Shown one piece after another: positions 45,314 through 55,292 of a DNA stretch of 64,000 nt. Position numbers and translations under genes: made by a program. This stretch comes from Naematelia aurantialba. Taxonomy: Eukaryota; Basidiomycota; Tremellomycetes; Tremellales; Naemateliaceae. The notes under the pieces were generated by a model. The model saw nothing but the letters and a program-made list of their open reading frames with translations. It had not been told where the DNA came from and did not search any database. The DNA lies in assembly GCA_021527695.1 (NCBI GenBank), contig JAKFAO010000011.1:186001-250000 (forward strand), in the 5' to 3' direction. Numbering within the stretch: position 1 is the stretch's first letter; every line of letters starts with the position of its first letter.

Positions 45314-46092
45314 ATGCCCGCCGGCTACAGCCATGCCAGGCTGCTTCGCCCGCAGCCCGTCTTCTTTCCCCGCACAGAAACGGTAGAGAAGGCCCCGCTG
45401 CTGAGTCTAGACGAAGTGCGTAGCGTAGCCGTGTCCTCGCTTTCCGATCGTGTCCGGGCTTGCTTGCATGGACCGCGTCTGACGAGTTGAGCAGGAATCG
45501 AGCACACCCTCGTATCCGAGGCACGAGGGGAACCACCGTTTTCACCGCATCGACGACGACGACGACGACGACCAGAGACCGAGCGTCGCCGAGGCGTCGA
45601 GGTTGTTGCTCTTGCTCGTGTTTGCGGCGATATGGACCGGGCTGGCCGTCTTCCTCACGCCTCTGACGCCAACAGCCACACGACGGACCATGTGAGTGGG
45701 GCTTTCCTTTGAAACCGTCATATCTTCCCTCCCTTCCTCCTTCCCCCTTCCTTCCTTCCTTCCTTCCTTCCTCCTTCCTCCTTCCTCCTTCCTTCCTCCC
45801 TCCTTCCTCCTTCCTCCTTCCTTCCCTTGTCCTTTCTTCCTTGTTCCTTCCTTCCTCGATGGCTCCTCTTCTACCCACCATTCTGTGTTCAAAGGATCCT
45901 CTCGTGCTTCAAAGGATCTCGCTGACAGATAGCAGCGGCTGGGTACTCGTCGGTATCTGGGCCTTGCTCACTCTCTTCCTCGGTGCACGCCTGGGCATTG
46001 AGGCATTCGATTTATGGCGGGAGCGCAGGATGCGAGCGCGAGGGCGGCGCTTGTTGGTGCTGGGCGGGTGTGAGAAGCTTGAGCAGGTCTGA
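45314..46092 (+). CDS. Unrecognised small two-transmembrane protein
   Basis: Exons 45314-45415, 45495-45691, 45933-46092; 152 residues; start in good context (cacaccATGCCC). The N-terminal 65 residues are polar with an Asp run (DDDDDDD). Two hydrophobic helices follow at about 69-89 (SRLLLLLVFAAIWTGLAVFL) and 102-122 (GWVLVGIWALLTLFLGARLG), then a basic tail (RERRMRARGRR). Intron 2 (241 nt) is almost entirely CTTCC-type pyrimidine repeats. No family recognised. The acceptor at 45932 is the only one that keeps TM2 in frame with TM1. Confidence 0.65.
45724..45860. repeat. (CTTCC)n pyrimidine array within an intron
   Basis: About 135 nt of CTTCC/CCTTC/CTCC units on the + (coding) strand, inside intron 2 of the small two-TM gene; effectively a giant polypyrimidine tract. 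Confidence 0.85.
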
Positions 46093-46351
46093 AAATATGC
46101 GAAGTGCAGGCTGCACTCGATGGATGCCAGCTGGACCTGAATGGTTGTATTGTATCTCTATTTATCTACGACCGGGGATGACATTACGATTTGTACCTTT
46201 CCAGTGGCTTAGTTGCACATCAAAGACTGATCCTGAGGCCTGACTCTAAAAGCTGGACATCAGCGGACGTAGACTTGACATCGCATCGTCTGTCCCGACT
46301 TTTGGCTCAGGTGATTTACGTATGCTGACGTGCCCGTTGTCCAAATAATGC

Positions 46352-47266
46352 TCATGGAGTTCGGTTCCTGCTATCAACGGTCACGTACCCGTGTATGCGC
46401 ACTTGGGCGTCGTGCACCTCGGTGGTTTGGCTGGGCCGAGCAAGACACCCGCAGAATATATCTGTCCAGTCTCGAATCCCACCTCTGGGGTACCCGTCAC
46501 CATCGTAGGTCATCGTGAACGCCTCTACTGGAGGCGCTTCACCGGCGCTGCGGAGGCTCGGCGCTGGCTGGATCAGGGGCTGTCCTTGCATGACGGACTT
46601 GCGCGTCAGTGCTCTGCTCAAGAACCAGCTGTCCACAGCACTGGCCTGGTATGCGTGGCCGAACGACTGCCGCAGAACGTCCTGCTCCGCTGCGTCCGCC
46701 TGGGAGACGATGCCTATCGCGTCGCGGCGCACGGGCGACTGCCACTGTGCCGCTGTGTCGGTCGTCACGAACACCTTGCCGACAAAGTCCGTGCCTCCGC
46801 CGGTGGTATGCACCGACGCACTGACCTGGTGCCACCCGACATCGTCCATCGCGGCCGTGTGGTACGCTCTGAACTCGTCGGTCGGCGCCGACACGATCTG
46901 GTATGCGCCGCGACTCCACTCGGTGGCGACCTGCTCGAACTCCCGGCGGGTAGCATCGAGCGCCTCAATGGAGCTCGTGGCGCGGAACTCGCAGTCGACG
47001 CGCACGGTGCTCGTGCCGACCAAATCGGAGGCCACGAGCTTCTCGATGGATATCCACAGCGTCACATAGTCGTCCTCGTGTGGCGAATTGCCGGGATCGG
47101 AAACTGCAGTGACGGTCGAGCGTGCCCCTTCCAACGTGGGCCACCCCGGGACAGAGACCCAGCTCGCCCGTGATGGCGATGGCGACATGCTAGGGATGGT
47201 TCGGAGACCCCCGATAGATCCCGGCACGTCAGAGGAAAGAGTCGATACTGAATCGTCGTCGGTCAT
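46352..47266 (-). CDS. Unrecognised single-exon protein, 304 residues
   Basis: Uninterrupted frame with a true ATG (MTDDDSVSTLSSDVPG) and no introns, unusual beside intron-rich neighbours. The first 60 residues are Ser/Pro/Asp-rich. The body looks folded and beta-rich (DDYVTLWISIEKLVASDLVG, STVRVDCEFRATSS, YQIVSAPTDEFRAY, DFVGKVFVTTDTAAQW). It ends in a segment with a paired-Cys patch (WTDIFCGCLARP) and RIHGYVTVDSRNRTP. No signal peptide or transmembrane helix. I know no matching family. Codon use is C/G-ending, as expected for a real gene, but the antisense frames are also fairly open, so expression evidence is needed. Confidence 0.6.
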   Translation of the reverse strand: MTDDDSVSTLSSDVPGSIGGLRTIPSMSPSPSRASWVSVPGWPTLEGARSTVTAVSDPGNSPHEDDYVTLWISIEKLVASDLVGTSTVRVDCEFRATSSIEALDATRREFEQVATEWSRGAYQIVSAPTDEFRAYHTAAMDDVGWHQVSASVHTTGGGTDFVGKVFVTTDTAAQWQSPVRRDAIGIVSQADAAEQDVLRQSFGHAYQASAVDSWFLSRALTRKSVMQGQPLIQPAPSLRSAGEAPPVEAFTMTYDGDGYPRGGIRDWTDIFCGCLARPSQTTEVHDAQVRIHGYVTVDSRNRTP

Positions 47267-47797
47267 CGAGGTAGGTCGGCGTGGATAGGAGCGTGCAGAG
47301 GGTAGGAAAGTAGGACAAGTCTCCGAGAGCGGGTATCGCCAACTGAGGCGTCATTCAACACAGTCGGAGATTCGGGCTCTTCCGCGGCTACTTGAAGGGA
47401 ACGCATGTCGCGCGAAACCTCTCCTCCGCTCAAGTCTGAGCTTCTCTCGCCGACGACTCGAATGTGACAAATAGATTCGAAGCAAGCGGGCACTTCGAGA
47501 CTACAGAGTCTCGTTTACATGATGAGTCGATTTCTCGCCAGCGCCTTCGCCTCGTCGGCGCCTAGTAGTGCGTTTATTATCAAGATGGCTACTCTCAACT
47601 CCCATGCCGTCCAATACACCGTCTCTACTCTGGTCATGTCGAGGGCATATATTACTACTTCCGGCAACGCGCACGGACTACCATCACTCGAGGGTCTAGG
47701 AGGTTCAAAAATCCGTGCAGCGATTAGGACATTACAATGGTCAGCGTGTTAGGCGTGGGGCCACGGCAAGCTGTTACGGAAAGTTACACTCCTTGAT
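47267..47797. other. Intergenic region, no gene recognised
   Basis: 531 nt upstream of the 304-residue gene and downstream of the probable gene at 47798-48240. Only short frames. Confidence 0.45.
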
Positions 47798-48240
47798 TTA
47801 GTCAGCATGAACATGCAAAAGTAGGACGACGCTCAGCGATATAAAATCCACTTCTGACTCTGCGCCCACGCCAATTTCAAGTGATGCTGTCCTTATAGAC
47901 TTATTGACTCGGCGGGTTCCGCTTTGACCCGGTGCGCTCATTATAAAACTATCATAGGAGAGTCGTAAAGTATCAGATACCACCAAAGGAATTGTCACCT
48001 CCCAAATATCGGCGACTTCCACCGAGGCACTGTTCGGACAGCCCGATCGGCGGTCCTGCTGGTCTCGATTGCGCATCCCGGCGGCCCCGAAGTGATGGGA
48101 GGAACCGCCTTCTGAGACCACCTCTGCAGGCAAACGTGAACTGTTCTTTTCGAATTCTGTAACCGGACTGTCAAAAGTCTCTGTGGCGGTCCTTTTGAGC
48201 TGGAGAGTGTGGCGGCAGTGGTACTACTCACGTCGAGCAT
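47798..48240 (-). CDS. Probable small protein of unknown function (136 residues)
   Basis: Proposed exons 48232-48240 (ATG CTC GAC, then GTGAGT) and 47798-48199. The 32-nt intron would end CTCCAG and joins MLD to LKRTATETFDSPVTEF in phase 0. A TATAAA (48292-48297 on the minus strand) lies about 52 nt upstream of the ATG. The protein has a polar first half (GSSHHFGAAGMRNRDQQDRR), then WEVTIPLVVSDTLRLSYDSF and a hydrophobic end (DFISLSVVLLLHVHAD). No family recognised. The intron would be unusually short, and the frame could be fortuitous; the case rests on the TATA box, donor and acceptor all lining up. Confidence 0.4.
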
Positions 48241-49732
48241 GGCGTGAGAACGACCCCAATGCTGGTGAATTGGGCGAGCGCAGTCCCTCTGTTTATATCA
48301 AATACCAATACCTCCTCGCCGCAGGCGTTGGGTGATCCAAAGGACCGATTAACGTCATGCGAGCTCCGGCACGAGGGCGCTTTGGCATGAAGGAAGGGGG
48401 AAAGGGGGACGTCCCCGTCTGCGAAGCCTGCAGCCAATGTAGACCAGCGGTTTCGTCTCTTCCCCTCTTCTTTCCGGCCAGAAGGCAGTAAGCAAAGTGT
48501 CCATAAGACAGTACGCAAAGTGTCATCACCTTATAGGATGGTCAGCGGCGACTGCTCATTGCGGCTGAGTCGACGTTGCGGTGCATGCAGTTGAAAAGCC
48601 ACTTTGTCTGCAGTCGGAAATATCGACTTCGTCCTCGCTCCCTGGCGGGAATGAACAATAAAATGCAGGACGGCCTCCATCCCTGTCCCAGGCATCGCTA
48701 ATGATGACCCCGTTGCTCTATTTTAAGGTCTCCGAGCAGTTCCCACTTCGACTGTATACCAGTCTCGGAGAAAAGGGACAGTACACGGAAAATAGGCGCG
48801 CCTACGGTCAAAGGCCCGGGCCGGATTCCCATCCTCGTGCGCCTATTCACTGTGCGGGAATTCCCACAAGGTTGAATTCCCGAGGGCTCTTCCTCACCTC
48901 CTTACACATCGCGCAGCAGGTATCCGAGCCGGCCCAACCCCAGATCCTGCGGGAAATACTGATCGGCAGATGGCGGGCTGACGTTATCTACTGATCGCTG
49001 CCAAATTTGGATCGACGCTGCCAAAGATATCAAGGTCCCTTGGGACTAGGAGGGGGGCAAACATAAATAGGCATGGACCCTTTGCCAACAAAAACCCCGT
49101 TTCGCGACGGTCTGGCCTAGCCAACAGGCCGTCCAGGAAAGGCCGGCACCCCTTCGTCGTCGCATTTATGGCTGATACCCACCTTCGAGAGACAAAGTGA
49201 GAACAAACGTGCCTATTCTAGCTACGCAGAAGGACCCCGAGACCACACCCTTTCAGACGCGTTCGCAATCCGACTGCGAGGGTTGTTTTGCGGGAAATAC
49301 AGAAACCAGAAACAAAGGGGGGGGAAGTTGTCGCGCAGCACGAACCCTTGTAAACTTATTACATCTGGCTGAGTAGGCTGATCCGGGGAGACAACGTAGT
49401 CTTCCTAGCACCTGACGCTACTAAAAATACCTTGCTATCCTTATTCGCGATAGCCGATTTTATTCGTCTGTGACGAATAAGGGACGCGCTCAAGGGTCCA
49501 TTCTGACCTCGCCCGACAGCACTTGACCCGACCCGGCTAGTCGAGTCGAGGCGGCACGTTCTGCAAACAAGACCCGAATTTCCCAAAGTACTGAGAGTCA
49601 CGAGAAGTCTTCGCCTTTGCCAGTCGCGAGAAAGCCTTTGCCAGTCGCGAGAAAGCCTTCTTTCTCGAGCAGTCTTCTTTCTCGCGACTCCCACCACCAC
49701 AACCACGTCAACTCTCCAGCCAGCCAGCAACC
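48241..49732. other. 1.5-kb non-coding stretch with inverted repeats
   Basis: No convincing gene. It holds the hairpin CGGGAATTC...GAATTCCCG (about 48857-48884, 10-nt loop), the palindrome TAGGCGCGCCTA (about 48795-48806), CTTATTCG...CGAATAAG (about 49440-49482) and two copies of GCGGGAAATAC (about 48950 and 49291). It may be promoter DNA or decayed mobile DNA. Confidence 0.5.
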
Positions 49733-50160
49733 ATGCCCGCCAAAGCCGTGACCCTCCTCCCTATGTACGCCGTCGAGGAACATCTCGAGGCGCTCGATCC
49801 GCTTATCCACTCGATCCTCCTCGTCTTGCTGGTGACCGCGTTCACTTCGGCGGCGTTTGTGTTTGCCGCGGCGCAAGCAACGTGGACGAGACTGAGGTGA
49901 GTGACGACTACTTTTACCCCAGTCCTGGTGCCACTCGTTGCCTCTCCAGAGTTGCTCAGCTGTTTCTACACTACGTGTCCGCTCTCTGTGGACATTACGG
50001 TCTGACATCTTGTAGTATCATCCTCATTACCATCGTACTCGACGTTCTCGCCGTCTGGTCGGCCGTCGACCCCTTCTCCGCCGAGACAAGTCACGTACTG
50101 GATAACGGCACCTCGGCCCACCCACGACGAACGAAGCGGCGGACGGACAGCAGGATTTGA
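49733..50160 (+). CDS. Unrecognised small two-transmembrane protein (102 residues)
   Basis: Exons 49733-49896 and 50016-50160; the start follows a CA-rich leader (agcaaccATGCCC). Predicted helices at about 24-48 (LIHSILLVLLVTAFTSAAFVFAAA) and 56-74 (IILITIVLDVLAVWSAV), with the intron falling exactly in the loop between them, then a basic, Ser/Thr-rich tail (RRTKRRTDSR). It resembles small ER subunits in size and layout, but no family can be named. It shares the MPA start and two-TM layout with the gene at 45314-46092, though sequence similarity is not evident. Confidence 0.65.
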
Positions 50161-50498
50161 TCGTTCTGTTATGTGCTTCCCACCTGGTCTGCTGTGTTCC
50201 TGTGAAACGTCTGGTGTCTTTTTTTGGAAGGAGTGATAGGCTTGACAGCCGAGTATCTGCGCCTGGAGGCAGGAGCAGGAAGTTTAATAGAGGACGCTCA
50301 GGCGTCAACATCATGGGTTGCGATGGCGAGCATGCCTCGCTCATCTAGGGTACAATAGGTGTAGAGCGATAGACAGCGATATATCATAGCAGAGAAGGAG
50401 TCCAGCGACGATGTTCATGAGATCTCATGTTCCGATACCTCCTACTAGACAATTCTTGCCTCGGGCTGTCCAGTGGCGTCGGACCACGTCCCACGAAA
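50161..50498. other. Short convergent intergenic region
   Basis: 338 nt between two 3' ends; nothing recognised. Confidence 0.5.
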
Positions 50499-51903
50499 TT
50501 AGGACTCCAGCCGCCGTCCCAAAGTCGATGACAGCGACGATCTTGACCCCAAATGGTCGTCGAGACTGGAGATTTCATCCCCATCGTCGGAAAGCGTTGC
50601 GTTGAGTGCAGTCTGGAGCAGGTTTTCCGTCTCGAGATTGTAAGACTTTGTCTTGTCGCCGTACCTTTCGATGAAAGTCGACACTGTTGCACAGCTTTGG
50701 GGCGAGCCAAACAAATAGTCGGACCATACGACTTGGGCAAGCTGTGGGAGAGTCAACTGCTCCAATTTGTAGCTGTCTCCATCGGGCGGGAGTTCCTCTG
50801 TGGAAAGCGGGTCACATTGACAGGTGGCTTGGGCGTCCGCTGTCACAGCTAGCGAGAACTTTATGCGAGGAAGGACTTGGAGGGTTTCCAACATGATTGA
50901 CGCTGGTGCCCTACTCTCCATGGAGAAGGGGAGTACGTCGGAGAGTCCTTCCACAATACCATAATAGATCGTCTCACGTATCCGCCTCGCGTCAACACGG
51001 GCGAGCCTGGCGGACTGGGCAGTCGTAATGTACAGCGTTGTGTCCTTGCTGAAGGTCAGTGCTGCGGCCATGTTGGAGGCCGAGTCGCACAGCCTGTTCC
51101 AGTAGTGAGAAGGAATGGGGTCAAGTTCGCCCTCATAATGCAGGTGTAGCTCTCGTCCGAGGTTCTGGACCAGTCCTGCCCTTACATGTGGTACGGTAAA
51201 ATGACGGCCATCGGCTCGTATCACGACCGTGTCAAAACCGAGTCCCGAGCAGAAATCCGGGTCGGGAAAGAAGGTCGTTGGGGCGTCCTTTGTGAAGTCG
51301 AGGACGAGCGTCTCCATAGACTTGCACGAGTCCAGCAACGGGCGGAAGTGTGGCGAGTTCATGGTCTGCAAGATGTCGGTAGGGTACTGGCCGTGTTCTG
51401 CCTTGAGAATCATTGTCCGATAGCAAGAACGGTCGCCCAGTGGATCGTCCGGTCCTGGGAGGGCAGGCGGCTCCCAGTGGAATATACGCATGTCCCCGCT
51501 GGGTCCTCCCCCGCGGTCCCGGAGCTGGACGAGAAGGCGATCCGGATGCTTACCCTGCAAAATGAGTCGTCGCAGGATCGACGAGAGGTTGCGGGTGGCG
51601 AGCGTCCGGGACCGGTCGTCGATCCCCGCCAAGCGTTCACTGAGGACGCACCGCAGGTCCCTGTCCATCTGGCTCAGGTGCTGCAGTGTCCTCCGCTCGA
51701 TTGGGACCTCGTCCTTCAAGTAAGAGGTGATTTCCAGCCACATCTCGGTGGGGAAGAGCTTCAAGGACTGACCCAGGGTAGCTCATTCCCCCTCTTGCAG
51801 AGAAAGGACTCACCGATCTGCCTGCACCTCGAGACCACTGCTGCTCGGGCCACACACTCGAAGGAATTTCGGAGGCGACGCTGTTCATTCCGACGCTGTT
51901 CAT
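50499..51903 (-). CDS. F-box-like protein of unknown target
   Basis: Exons 51814-51903 and 50499-51767 (46-nt intron); 452 residues. A CTATATAG TATA-like element lies at 51945-51952, about 42 nt upstream of the ATG. After a short polar N-terminus, SLKLFPTEMWLEITSYLKDE (about 31-50), followed by RRTLQHLSQMDRDLRCVL, has the spacing of fungal F-box motifs (FPxEMWxEIxSYL). The rest (LVLDFTKDAPTTFF, FDTVVIRADGRHF) resembles the degenerate body of basidiomycete F-box proteins, which bind Skp1 and choose substrates for SCF ubiquitin ligases. An acidic/Ser-rich end (SDDGDEISSLDDHLGSRSSL) closes it. These families evolve fast, so no ortholog is named. Confidence 0.65.
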
Positions 51904-52735
51904 GGCGACAACTGGAGTCTCAGAGGCGCAGTGGCTGATCTCTCCTATATAGCAGAGCCATTTCAACTTCCGACATAAACCGTGAAAGGTGCGTCACGTC
52001 GCCTCCACCGCCTCTCTTTAAACTGCACAGCAAGGCCGTCTGCCACATTCGTCAGGACACTCGTATGTGAAAGGAAATTGGAATGGCCTCACTTCCCCAC
52101 CGCCTTCACGTGTAAGAGGCCGGGCTGGCCGGGCTCGGGCCCTCACCACAGCTGCGTGTCAGAGGAGCGTATCACGAGTGACATTGATCAAAAGGCGGCA
52201 CACTGAGAGCGGTACAATGTACACGGCGTTTCGGACTAGAACCTCCCCACTAGTTTGAAACCACCAGGGCAGGCGGTTCAGCAGGACAGGTCCGGCGCCA
52301 TGTCCGCGGTCCCTCTTTTCGAGGAAAGACGTATATACCGTCTCCGTGTGCTATCAGTATACGAGAGAGACATTGCGAGACAGACAATGCGTCAAACTAG
52401 TCAAGGATGATGCATTTGAGGCTGTTGGGCGATGAACATGATCTACACACTCCATACAGGACACGATGCTGCGTTTCAATCGGTCATCAAGATATCGCAC
52501 GGACCTGCATCATCCATCGGAAATAAGGGTGAGTGGGTTTCGGCGATAAGGGGTGCTCTTGTGCCACATGCCAATGATTTACGGAAATAGCGACCTGACC
52601 ATTTTCGCCGGACTCATTCGCGGTATCACAGATCGAGAACTGCAGCTGCTCACGACAGACTCTCCTTCAATCGCTCGATAAAAGGCTGCCGGCAAGCTCG
52701 ACAGCACTTTTAAAGCAACCCTTTACTCGACGAAT
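51904..52735. promoter_or_regulatory. Divergent intergenic region F-box gene/RPS2
   Basis: 832 nt between start codons. The TATA-like CTATATAG at 51945-51952 serves the minus-strand gene. Nothing else can be assigned; the RPS2 promoter must lie in the right half. Confidence 0.5.
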
Positions 52736-53914
52736 ATGGCTGAGCGAGGTGGTTTTGGACGTGGACGCGGACGTGGTCGTCGCGGACCTCGGCGTGGAGG
52801 AAAGAAGGACGAGGAGAAGGAGTGGTGAGTTGAATTCGGCTGTTCGGCGCTCTCGCAAGGAGGCTGGAAGGGGAGGCAGGATACCTGTGATGGGGGACTG
52901 GACGAATTGGTACTTGGAGGCGCGGGGGCTGGACTACGCACTCGACTGGAAAGGCAACGAGGAGTTCGAGGCAATATCTTGTCCCAATACTAACGTTCAC
53001 AAGGGTTCCCGTCACCAAGCTTGGTCGTCTCGTGAAGGATGGAAAGGTCAAGTCGATGGAGGAGATCTACCTCTTCTCGCTCCCCGTCAAGGAGTACCAG
53101 ATTGTCGACCTCTTCCTTCCTACCGTCAAGGACGAAGTCATGAAAATCATGCCTGTGCAAAAGCAGACATCTGCCGGACAGAGGACTCGATTCAAGGCGT
53201 TCGTCGCCGTTGGTGACTTTGACGGGTAAGTCGTGACCTTTCGCTTGGTGCATCCGGGAGTGCCGAGGTTTGCTTGGAACGGATCGAGAAGAAGAGTCCT
53301 GGAAGCCGCTGAAGGGCGCGACTCCATCGAGAATCGTATCTTGCAGCCGCTGACACGCCTGTAGACACGTCGGTCTCGGTGTCAAGTGCGCCAAGGAAGT
53401 CGCTACCGCCATCCGAGGTGCCATCATCATCGCCAAGCTCTCTATCGTCCCCGTCCGTCGTGGTTACTGGGGTTCGCACATTGCCGACCCTCACACCGTC
53501 CCTTGCAAGGTCGCCGGCAAGTCTGGATCAGTCATGTGCCGACTCATCCCCGCTCCCCGAGGTACCGGTATTGTCGCTGCTCCTGCTTCCAAGCGCATGC
53601 TCCAGATGGCTGGTATCCAGGACTGCTACAGTGAGCTTGCCGCCTAAATCGCCCAGCGAGCAGGTTCGCTGACGTTTCTTCCAGCTCAGTCGAAGGGTTC
53701 GACTGCCACCCAGGGTAACTTCTTGAAGGCGACCATGGCCGCCCTCGCTAAGACCTACCAGGTGAGTGGATGCACACTCCTGTCCTCTGTCCTTGCTGAT
53801 TATCTCCAGTTCCAATCACCAGACTTGTGGCAAATCATCCCCGTCGGTATCAACCCATACGACGAGCACTCGGGTCATTTGGCTGTCGCCGCGAGGAAGG
53901 CTGCGACGTACTAG
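52736..53914 (+). CDS. RPS2: 40S ribosomal protein uS5 (Rps2)
   Basis: Exons 52736-52824, 53004-53225, 53365-53630, 53685-53761, 53810-53914; 252 residues, as in other fungi. It starts with the typical Arg-Gly-rich N-terminus ([18 protein letters not shown], an arginine-methylation substrate in known homologs), then [40 protein letters not shown] (S5 signature), [39 protein letters not shown] and the C-terminal [20 protein letters not shown]. It sits at the mRNA entry side of the 40S subunit and affects decoding fidelity. I looked for an intronic snoRNA (known in some eukaryote RPS2 genes) and saw no clear C/D or H/ACA boxes. Confidence 0.98.
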
Positions 53915-54224
53915 GTCAAGGCGTTTTTGTAGGATTGATGCGATCATTGACTTCATCCTCTCGCGAGCATGCTGGCTCGTGCAAAACTGATGATGGAACG
54001 CGAGGGGCTGCCAGTTTGATCTAGCCACTAACTCGAGTGTAAGAGCTCGTCTACTACTGGGACTCGTCGCCGACCTTTGGTGTCGTTGCTGATTAGGCCA
54101 CAAGAGACCATAAATCCACAACAGGACTGACAGCAGCAATGACAGGGCGAAGAGGACTTTCGAGACCATTGAGGCTTGTCACGAAGAGTATATAGCGTAC
54201 ACTGCCGCAGCGGTTTCTTGAGCT
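53915..54224. other. Intergenic region RPS2/tRNA-Lys
   Basis: 310 nt; RPS2 3' UTR and tRNA 5' flank. A TATATA sequence about 30 nt upstream of the tRNA (near 54189) could help TFIIIB placement. Confidence 0.45.
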
Positions 54225-54304
54225 GCCTCATTAGCTCAGTTGGTTAGAGCATTCGACTTTTATAGTCAATCGAGAGGTCGCGGGTTCGACCCCCGCATGA
54301 GGCT
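54225..54304 (+). tRNA. tRNA-Lys (anticodon UUU) with a 6-nt intron
   Basis: Acceptor GCCTCAT pairs with ATGAGGC. The D arm is GCTC-AGTTGGTTA-GAGC; the T arm GCGGG-TTCGACC-CCCGC; variable loop AGGTC. The anticodon stem TTCGA pairs with TCGAG only if six bases, TAGTCA (54263-54268), are removed after A37. That leaves the loop CTTTTAA with anticodon TTT (54259-54261), the usual tRNA-Lys loop. A T-run (54310-54314) serves as Pol III terminator. Confidence 0.93.
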
Positions 54305-54309
54305 CAGTC

Positions 54310-54314
54310 TTTTT
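54310..54314 (+). terminator. Pol III terminator of tRNA-Lys
   Basis: Run of five T residues six bases after the tRNA 3' end. Confidence 0.75.
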
Positions 54315-54466
54315 ACCCTGAGTCTCCCATCGACTTGCGTTTCGAGTCTGTGCCTTTGTAATGCTCAGGCGTCATCTTTAGCTGTCCGAAGAACGGATGT
54401 ATGGCCTGGCGCAGTCAACAGCGCAGTCTGGTATCACCCTTCGGCGTCGACGGCATTAAGACCGTG

Positions 54467-55292
54467 ATGCTGCTGTATTTTGTGCGCCATGGTCAAACCG
54501 ACGAGTAAAGCGTTTTGTTTTTACCAGCTGAAACGAGCAGCAACCTGCGTGGTATCATCCAAGGGCAGATCGACACTCCACTCAACGATCATGGCCGACT
54601 TGAGGCTCGTATTGTGACCGAACACCTTCGGGCGATACCATTTGTCGAAGCTTGGTCCTCTGACCTGTCTCGGGCGCGAGAGGTGCGTCCGCTTGGTGGG
54701 CTTGTACATGCTGATAGCATGCAGACGGCAGAGATCATCGCCCGGCCACACGATGGATTGCGGGTTCAGACCGCTACTGGACTGAGGGAACGGCATTTGG
54801 GCAGCCTGCAAGGAAAGCGCTGGCCCAGGGGGAAGCCTCTGCCGGGGGATGTCGAGTCTGGTCAGAAGTAGGTGCCGGGTTGTGTAACGGCACGGCGGCA
54901 GCGGCAGGCGAGCTGCGAAGCTGAACACGAGTAGATTCCGGGCCCGTATGGCGGATTGGTTCCACGCGTTTCTGGCGTCTCACGTGTCGACTGCGGGCAC
55001 TGGCAAGGCTTCATCGATGCCATCGACGCCCGAACGGACGATCGTGATCGTGTCTCACGGGGCGTGGCTCAGCACCTTACTGGGAGTCCTCGTTTCCTCC
55101 TTGGGATACGACGTGGCGCCGGGAGTGGACACGAGACAGCCTTGTTTGAACACTAGTATCATGCGCGTGCGGTGCTGGCTGGAGGACGCAGAGAGGACGA
55201 CGTGGCGCGGAGAGGTCCTCAGTTGGGGAGAAGTGCAGCACTTGCGCGGGATGATGGATGAGGAGCGGCTGGCTGTCCAGGATGATGTCTGA
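54467..55292 (+). CDS. Histidine phosphatase superfamily (phosphoglycerate mutase-like) protein
   Basis: Exons 54467-54504, 54541-54682, 54725-54867, 54935-55292; 226 residues. It begins MLLYFVRHGQTDD with the RHG catalytic histidine; then NLRGIIQGQIDTPLNDHG, SSDLSRARETAEII, LRERHLGSLQGKRW and the late IVIVSHGAWLSTLL with the second catalytic His. This is the 2,3-bisphosphoglycerate-mutase/fructose-2,6-bisphosphatase-like (TIGAR-type) branch; the substrate cannot be told. Intron 1 is only 36 nt. Its acceptor region reads GAGCAG, so use of either AG would add or skip one Ser. The unspliced frame stops right after exon 1 (GAC GAG TAA). Confidence 0.87.

Noticed and set aside
46352..48199. Possible homology between the 304-residue protein (VTLWISIEKLVASDLVG) and the 136-residue protein (VTIPLVVSDTLRLSY)
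   Set aside because: Only a few matching positions; below what can be supported by eye.
48701..48994. 97-codon + strand frame in the gene-free stretch
   Set aside because: No promoter, splice or domain evidence; length expected by chance in this composition.
47267..49732. Transposon remnant
   Set aside because: Inverted repeats are present but no terminal repeats, target-site duplications or transposase/reverse-transcriptase motifs were found.
52825..53364. Possible snoRNA in RPS2 introns
   Set aside because: No paired C/D boxes or H/ACA hairpin-hinge pattern that I could see.
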